A stretch of DNA of 64,000 bases from Herbiconiux sp. (lineage in GTDB: Bacteria > Actinomycetota > Actinomycetes > Actinomycetales > Microbacteriaceae), in contig NZ_JAHFUY010000022.1 of NCBI RefSeq assembly GCF_023264895.1, positions 1-64,000 on the forward strand, read 5' to 3'. The notes under the pieces are model-generated. The model was not told the DNA's origin and searched no databases. It saw only the letters and a list, made by a program, of their open reading frames with translations. How positions within the stretch are numbered: the stretch's first letter is position 1; each line of letters starts with the position of its first letter. This document shows positions 58,701-64,000 of the stretch, piece after piece. The translations under genes and the position numbers were made by a program.

Positions 58701-59362
58701 GAGAAGGCGCGGATCTCGTCGACCTCGTCGCCGAAGAAGTCCACGCGGTACGGATGCTCGGCGATGGGCGGGAAGACGTCGAGGATGCCGCCGCGGAGGG
58801 CGTACTCGCCGCGGCGCGTGACCATGTCGACGCGGGAGTAGGCGAGCTCGACGAGCTGCTGCGAGAGCGCCGAGAGGTCGAACCCGCGCGCGCCCTTCTC
58901 GAGGTGGATCGGCTCGAGGTCGGCGAGGTTCGAGGCGAGCGGCTGCAGGGCGGCGCGGACGGACGCCACGACGATCATGGGCACCGGCGGCTCGCCGCCG
59001 GCATCCGTGACGCGCTGCCACTCGACGAGGCGGCGGAGCGCGTCGATGCGCTTGCCGACGATCTCGGCGCTCGGGCTGAGGCGCTCGTGCGGCAGCGTCT
59101 CCCAGGCGGGGAACTCGACGATCTCGCCGCCCGGCAGGAAGCTCGCGAGCGACTCCCGGAGCTTCTCGGACTCCCGGCCGGTGGCGGTGACGACGAGCAT
59201 CGCGGCGGGCAGTCCCCGCTCGATCCGCCGCTCCATCATGGCGGCCAGCAGTGGCGCCCGGAGGCCTTCGGGGAGCGAGAAGTCGCTGTCCCGCCCGGCG
59301 TTCGCCAGGGCCTTCTCGAACGTGGAGGCGCGCGAGAGCGCAGTAACTAAGCCCTGAATCAC
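55736..59362 (-). CDS. mfd: Transcription-repair coupling factor
   Basis: 1208 aa; CarD/[61 protein letters not shown]. Confidence 0.97.
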   Translation of the reverse strand: [1208 protein letters not shown]

Positions 59363-59409
59363 TGTGCTAGTTTACGCCGCAGCCCGTGGCCTTCGGCCGC
59401 GTGCTGCGG

Positions 59410-59507
59410 CGCTCGCGCCGGTCCCCGCCCGGCGCGAGGCGACATGTTCGCGGGCGGTCGCTTCGCGGCCGCGCGCTCACTCTGGGTCGTCGGGTACGGC
59501 CCGCGGC
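59410..59507 (+). repeat. Dispersed structured repeat, copy C
   Basis: CTCGCGCCGGTCCCCGCCCGGCGCGAGGCGACATGTTCGCGGGCGGTCGCTTCGCGGCCGCGCGCTCACTCTGGGTCGTCGGGTACGGCCCGCGGC. Confidence 0.85.
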
Positions 59508-59587
59508 ATCGTCGCTCGCACGGTGGTCGAGGGAGGTGGAAGCCGCGCGAAGCCGCCACCCACGCACAACCGCGAGGGGTGTGACCA

Positions 59588-59706
59588 GCCGCGGGCCGTA
59601 CCCGCCGACCCGAGGCGATACGGGTGCCGCGGGGCGCCGCGAAGCGACGATCCGCGACAGCCGCATCGCACGTCGCCCGCGCCGCAGAGGCGGCGGCGCG
59701 GAACCA
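59588..59706 (-). repeat. Dispersed structured repeat, copy D (inverted relative to C)
   Basis: Reverse complement TTCCGCGCCGCCGCCTCTGCGGCGCGGGCGACGTGCG…GGGTCGGCGGGTACGGCCCGCGGC; close to copy A at its 5' end and copy C at its 3' end. Confidence 0.8.
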
Positions 59707-59713
59707 AAACAGC

Positions 59714-60301
59714 TCAGGTACCCGTATGGAACTTCAGTTGAGCAGCGGGCAAGCCGTCGGCCGCGATGAGCTCGACAGCATCCGTGGCGTCCGTGATGAG
59801 GTTCGGCAGCGACTCTCGTTCGTTCGAGCTGAAGTTCTGGAGCACGAAGTCGGCGGCCTGCATACGGCCGGGCGGGCGGCCGATGCCCACGCGCACGCGG
59901 AGGAAGTCGGGGCTGCCGGTGGCGGCGATGATGTCGCGGAGGCCGTTGTGGCCGCCGTGCCCGCCGCCCTGCTTGAGCTTGAGGGTGTCGAACGGGATGT
60001 CGAGCTCGTCGTGCACCACGATGAGCCGCTCGGGCGTGAGCCCGTAGAACTTCAGCAGCCCGTTGACGGGGCCGCCGGACACGTTCATGTACGTGTTGGG
60101 GTTCGCCACGACGAAGCGCGGACCACCGGGGACGATGCGTCCCTCGGCGACCCGCGCATTCGTCTTGTGCGACTTGAATGTTGCGCGCATCCGCTCGGCC
60201 AGTTCGGCCGTGACCATCTGCCCGATGTTGTGGCGATTCGCGGCGTAGCCGGGCCCGGGGTTGCCGAGCCCGACCACGAGCCAGAGATCTGCCGTGCTCA
60301 C
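59714..60301 (-). CDS. pth: Peptidyl-tRNA hydrolase
   Basis: WLVVGLGNPGPGYAANRHNIGQMV, LIVVHDELDIPF, GGHGGHNGLRDI. Confidence 0.95.
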   Translation of the reverse strand: MSTADLWLVVGLGNPGPGYAANRHNIGQMVTAELAERMRATFKSHKTNARVAEGRIVPGGPRFVVANPNTYMNVSGGPVNGLLKFYGLTPERLIVVHDELDIPFDTLKLKQGGGHGGHNGLRDIIAATGSPDFLRVRVGIGRPPGRMQAADFVLQNFSSNERESLPNLITDATDAVELIAADGLPAAQLKFHTGT

Positions 60302-60348
60302 GGGCGGGTCAGAGGGATGCCGTCGCAGGAATCGCAGGAGAGCGATGA

Positions 60349-60960
60349 CTACTCGGCGTCGGGAGCCGGGGAGACCGACTCGGCGGCGCCTTCGCCCTCG
60401 GCGGGCTCGTCGGTGGGCTCCTCCTCGGGGATGCTGACGCCGACGATGACCGTCTCCTCATCGGTGATGAGGGTCGCACCGGCGGGCAGCTCGATGTCGG
60501 AGGCACGGACGACGGCGCCGTCCTCGAGGCCCTCGATCGACACGGTGACGCTCTCGGGGATGTGGATGGCCTCGACCTCGAGCAGGACGGTCTGCGAGTC
60601 CTGGGTGGCCATGGTTCCGGGAGCCGACTCGCCCTCGAGGTGCACGTTGACCTCGACCTGGACCTTCTCACCCTTGCGGATGACGATGAGGTCGATGTGC
60701 TCGATGATCTGGAGCACGGGGTCCTTCTGCACGTCCTTCACCAGGGCGAGCGACTCGACGCCGTCGATGGTGAGCTCGAGCACCTGGTTCGACTTGCGCA
60801 GGATCAGCGCGGTCTGGTGACCGGGCAGGGTGATGTGCTGGGGCTCGGTGCCGTGGCCGTAGATCACGGCGGGGATCTTGCCGGCGGCGCGGACGCGACG
60901 GGCGAAGCCCTTGCCGAACTGGGTGCGGGTCTCGGCGGTGACCTTGGTGTCGTCAGCCAT
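60349..60960 (-). CDS. rplY: 50S ribosomal protein L25/general stress protein Ctc
   Basis: ETRTQFGKGFARRVRAAGKIPAVIYGHGTEPQHITLPGH; acidic C-terminal tail; adjacent to pth. Confidence 0.93.
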   Translation of the reverse strand: MADDTKVTAETRTQFGKGFARRVRAAGKIPAVIYGHGTEPQHITLPGHQTALILRKSNQVLELTIDGVESLALVKDVQKDPVLQIIEHIDLIVIRKGEKVQVEVNVHLEGESAPGTMATQDSQTVLLEVEAIHIPESVTVSIEGLEDGAVVRASDIELPAGATLITDEETVIVGVSIPEEEPTDEPAEGEGAAESVSPAPDAE

Positions 60961-61197
60961 GTTCATGCTCCTTGATTCGCGAGCCTCTGGGCCCGCCTCG
61001 TGTGTGTGGTTTCAACTCGACCGCGTGAAGCGAGAGGAAAGACGGTTTAAGGCCCAGTCCACCGCGTCGATAACGGATGCTCGCGATTGCGTGCGCATCC
61101 CTCGCCGAAGTTCAGTCACCCACTCTAGCGCATCCGCTCTCCGGCGCATCCGCTACTACTACGCTTGGGGAGTCCACGTCTACAAGGAGCATCACGC

Positions 61198-62655
61198 ATG
61201 TCAGAAGCGTCGGGAACCGCCAACATCGGAGTCGTCGGGATGGCGGTGATGGGCTCGAATCTCGCCCGCAACCTCGCCAGCCGCTCGGGGAACACCGTCG
61301 CCGTCTACAACCGCTCCCCCGAGCGCACCCGCAAGCTCGTCGCCGAGCACCCCGAGGCGGGCTTCGTGGCCTCCGAGTCGATCGACGACTTCGTGGCGTC
61401 GCTGCAGAAGCCGCGCACCGCGATCATCATGGTGCAGGCCGGTGCCGGCACGGATGCCGTCATCTCCGAGCTGGCGTCGCGGTTCGAGCCGGGCGACATC
61501 ATCGTCGACGGCGGCAACGCCAACTTCCACGACACAATCCGCCGTGAGAAGGACGTCTCGGCCACGGGCATCCACTTCGTCGGCACCGGCATCTCCGGTG
61601 GCGAGGAGGGCGCGCTGAACGGCCCGTCGATCATGCCCGGCGGCACCGCCGAGGCCTACAAGACCCTCGGGCCGATCCTGGCCTCGATCGCCGCGGTCGC
61701 CGAGGGCGAGCCGTGCGTGACCCACATCGGCACCGATGGTGCAGGCCACTTCGTGAAGATGGTGCACAACGGCATCGAGTACGCCGACATGCAGCTCATC
61801 GCCGAGGCCTACGACCTGCTGCGCACCGTGACCGGCCGGGCGCCGGCGGAGATCGCCTCGGTGTTCGAGACCTGGAACTCCGGCGACCTCGAGTCGTACC
61901 TGATCGAGATCACCGCCGAGGTGCTCAAGCAGGTCGATGCCGACACGGGCAAGCCGTTCGTCGACATCGTGCTCGACCAGGCCGGGGCCAAGGGCACCGG
62001 ATCCTGGACGGTTCAGAACGCGCTCGAGCTCGGTGTGCCCGTCGGCGGCATCGCCGAGGCCGTGTTCGCCCGCTCGCTGTCGTCGAAGCCCGAGCAGCGC
62101 GCCGCCGTGCAGGCGACCATCAAGGCGCGTCCGTCGGTCGTCCCGGTGGACGTGGACTCGTTCGCCGACGACATCCGTGCCGCCCTCTACGCCTCGAAGG
62201 TCGTCGCCTACGCGCAGGGCTTCGACGAGATCATCGCCGGGGCCGCGCAGTTCGGCTGGGAGATCGACAAGGGCGCCGTGGCGAAGATCTGGCGCGCGGG
62301 CTGCATCATCCGCGCGCAGTTCCTCAACCGGATCGTGGAGGCGTACGAGAACAACCCGTCGCTCGCGACCCTGCTCGAGGACCCGTACTTCGCCTCGGCC
62401 GTGGCCTCGGGCGAGGCGGCGTGGCGTCGTGTCGTGTCGACCGCGGCGCTCTCGGGCGTGCCGGTTCCCGGGTTCGGTGCGGCGCTGTCGTACTACGACT
62501 CGCTCGCGTCGGTGCGGCTCCCCGCCGCCCTCGTGCAGGGCCAGCGCGACTTCTTCGGCGCGCACACCTACAAGCGCGTCGACCGCGAGGGCACGTTCCA
62601 CACCCTCTGGTCGGGCGACCGCACCGAGATCGAGAGCGCACCCAGCACCCACTGA
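61198..62655 (+). CDS. gnd: 6-phosphogluconate dehydrogenase (decarboxylating)
   Basis: IGVVGMAVMGSNLARNLAS, GGEEGALNGPSIMPGG, VKMVHNGIEYADMQLIAEAY, GRAPAEIASVFETWN. Confidence 0.96.
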   Translation: MSEASGTANIGVVGMAVMGSNLARNLASRSGNTVAVYNRSPERTRKLVAEHPEAGFVASESIDDFVASLQKPRTAIIMVQAGAGTDAVISELASRFEPGDIIVDGGNANFHDTIRREKDVSATGIHFVGTGISGGEEGALNGPSIMPGGTAEAYKTLGPILASIAAVAEGEPCVTHIGTDGAGHFVKMVHNGIEYADMQLIAEAYDLLRTVTGRAPAEIASVFETWNSGDLESYLIEITAEVLKQVDADTGKPFVDIVLDQAGAKGTGSWTVQNALELGVPVGGIAEAVFARSLSSKPEQRAAVQATIKARPSVVPVDVDSFADDIRAALYASKVVAYAQGFDEIIAGAAQFGWEIDKGAVAKIWRAGCIIRAQFLNRIVEAYENNPSLATLLEDPYFASAVASGEAAWRRVVSTAALSGVPVPGFGAALSYYDSLASVRLPAALVQGQRDFFGAHTYKRVDREGTFHTLWSGDRTEIESAPSTH

Positions 62656-62666
62656 CCTCCCGCTCT

Positions 62667-62726
62667 GCCGAGACGTCACTTTCCACACATCCCCTCGGGG
62701 TTTCGCGTGGAAAGTGACGTTTCGGC
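62667..62726. repeat. 20-bp inverted repeat between convergent gnd and smc (hairpin ii)
   Basis: GCCGAGACGTCACTTTCCAC / GTGGAAAGTGACGTTTCGGC, 19/20 paired, inner CCCCTCGGGG; ends 1 nt from the smc stop. Confidence 0.95.
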
Positions 62727-62727
62727 G

Positions 62728-64000
62728 TTAAGAAGAGGGGGTGGACACTCGTTGGCCTACTACTGCGGAGACGCCGTCTTGGCGCATGGAGACGCCGTAG
62801 AGGGCGTCGGCGATCTCCATGGTGCGCTTCTGGTGGGTGATGACGATGAGCTGGCTGGTCTCGCGGAGATCCTCGAAGATCGTGAGGAGGCGGCCGAGGT
62901 TGGCGTCGTCGAGGGCGGCCTCGACCTCGTCCATGATGTAGAACGGGCTCGGGCGGGCCTTGAAGATGGCGATGAGGAGCGCGACCGCCGCGAGCGAGCG
63001 CTCGCCACCCGAGAGCAGGGAGAGGCGCTCGATCTTCTTGCCGGCGGGCTTCACGCTCACCTCGATGCCGGTCGTGAGCATGTTCGTCGGATCCGTGAGC
63101 TGGATCGATCCGGTGCCGCCCGGGAAGAGCACGGGGAAGACCTTGGCGAAGGCCTCCTGGGTGTCGGCGAAGGCGCTCTCGAAGATCGTCTGCATGCGCT
63201 CGTCGATCTCCTCGATGATCGTGAGGAGGTCTTTGCGGGTGTTGGTGAGGTCGGTGAGCTGCTCGGTGAGGAAGCGGTGGCGCTGCTCGAGGGCGTCGAA
63301 CTCCTCGAGCGCGAGGGGGTTCACGCGGCCGAGCTCGGCGAGCTTGCGCTCGGCGCGCGCGAGGCGCTGCTTCTGCTCGGTGCGGATGAACGGGCGGCCC
63401 GTGGGGGGTTCGGGGGTGGGGCGTGCGGGGGCCGCGCTTGCGCCCTCGGCGTCCTCGGACCCGGGGTCGGCGCTCTCGGACCCGGCGCCCTCGGCATCCT
63501 CACCCCACTCCCCCGACTTGACAGTAGTTGCGCCCAAAACCGCCGACTTGGCACTTCTTGTGTCAAGTGGGGTGTTTTCGGCGCCACTTCTGTCAAGTGG
63601 GCGGGCTTCGGGGTCGTCGGGTTCGTCCGCGGACTCGACCGGATCGCGGGGGTCGGCGAGGGCCGCGAGGTCGGCGGTCGCCGCCTCGACGGCCTCGGCG
63701 CTCGTGTCGATGAGGGGGACGGCGTCGTCGTCCGGGATGAGCTGCTCGGGGCCGTACTCGGCCACGAGCACGTCCTCGACGAGCCCGAGCTCGGAGGCGG
63801 CGCGCTCGAGCAGGCTCGAGAGGTGCAGCTTCTTCTCGTAGATCTGCAGCTCGAGGCCGTGCACGTTCTCGGTGATCGCCTGCAGCCGCTCCCGCAGCGA
63901 CGCCTCGTCCCGGCGCAGCGCCACGAGCTCCTCGTTCTGCTCGGCGCGCTCGGCCTCGCGCTGCGCGAGCTGGAGCTTGGCCTCGGCCACCGAGCGGTCG
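62728..64000 (-). CDS. smc: Chromosome segregation protein SMC, C-terminal part (continues beyond window)
   Basis: ABC ATPase C-terminal motifs [50 protein letters not shown]; coiled-coil region; frame stays open to the window edge. Confidence 0.93.
   Translation of the reverse strand, partial: DRSVAEAKLQLAQREAERAEQNEELVALRRDEASLRERLQAITENVHGLELQIYEKKLHLSSLLERAASELGLVEDVLVAEYGPEQLIPDDDAVPLIDTSAEAVEAATADLAALADPRDPVESADEPDDPEARPLDRSGAENTPLDTRSAKSAVLGATTVKSGEWGEDAEGAGSESADPGSEDAEGASAAPARPTPEPPTGRPFIRTEQKQRLARAERKLAELGRVNPLALEEFDALEQRHRFLTEQLTDLTNTRKDLLTIIEEIDERMQTIFESAFADTQEAFAKVFPVLFPGGTGSIQLTDPTNMLTTGIEVSVKPAGKKIERLSLLSGGERSLAAVALLIAIFKARPSPFYIMDEVEAALDDANLGRLLTIFEDLRETSQLIVITHQKRTMEIADALYGVSMRQDGVSAVVGQRVSTPSS
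63513..63602. repeat. Composite palindrome inside smc coding sequence (hairpin v)
   Basis: Left CCGACTTGACAGTAGTTGCGCCCAAAACC pairs imperfectly with right GGTGTTTTCGGCGCCACTTCTGTCAAGTGGG; inner GACTTGGCAC…GTGTCAAGTG; repeated unit CCACTTCTGTCAAGTGG. Confidence 0.85.

Noticed and set aside
56183-59350. 1055-aa plus-strand ORF antisense to mfd
   Set aside because: Composition (L/E/G/H/V/R-rich) is that expected of the antisense of a high-GC gene; mfd is unambiguous.
60349-60960. Acidic tail of L25 as unusual
   Set aside because: Ctc-type L25 proteins in Actinobacteria commonly carry a Glu/Ala/Pro-rich C-terminal tail.

Overview
The window is a high-GC chromosomal segment that looks actinobacterial, probably Microbacteriaceae-like (mca, F420-dependent fgd, CWB2 protein, overall gene content; this is inference). 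It is mostly densely packed housekeeping and ordinary accessory genes. I see no phage, transposase, CRISPR array or recognisable defence island. Recognisable blocks: ispH/xseAB/fumC; PIN-PhoH, uppS, trhA, mca, greA; a membrane glycosyltransferase plus molybdopterin oxidoreductase cluster; ilvA; a four-gene ABC importer; YcaQ-like, M48 and LemA proteins; a five-gene translationally coupled operon (TetR-MFS-PLP fold III-ALO-GH1) with an operator-like palindrome; fgd; a tRNA gene; ndh, S8 protease, DUF501, divIC, eno; a twin MarR/MFS efflux island; hisS, mazG, CWB2 protein, mfd, pth, rplY, gnd and the C-terminal part of smc. The most interesting material is non-coding. (1) A dispersed ~90-120 bp structured repeat occurs four times next to stop codons, once as a head-to-head pair. 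(2) A set of long near-perfect hairpins with unrelated arm sequences but the same layout sits between convergent genes, and a related composite palindrome lies in frame inside smc. (3) A promoter is embedded in a perfect 17-bp inverted repeat upstream of an MFS gene. (4) A tRNA with a Leu UAA anticodon lacks the long variable arm expected of tRNA-Leu. All assignments come from reading sequence and protein motifs; no database search was run.
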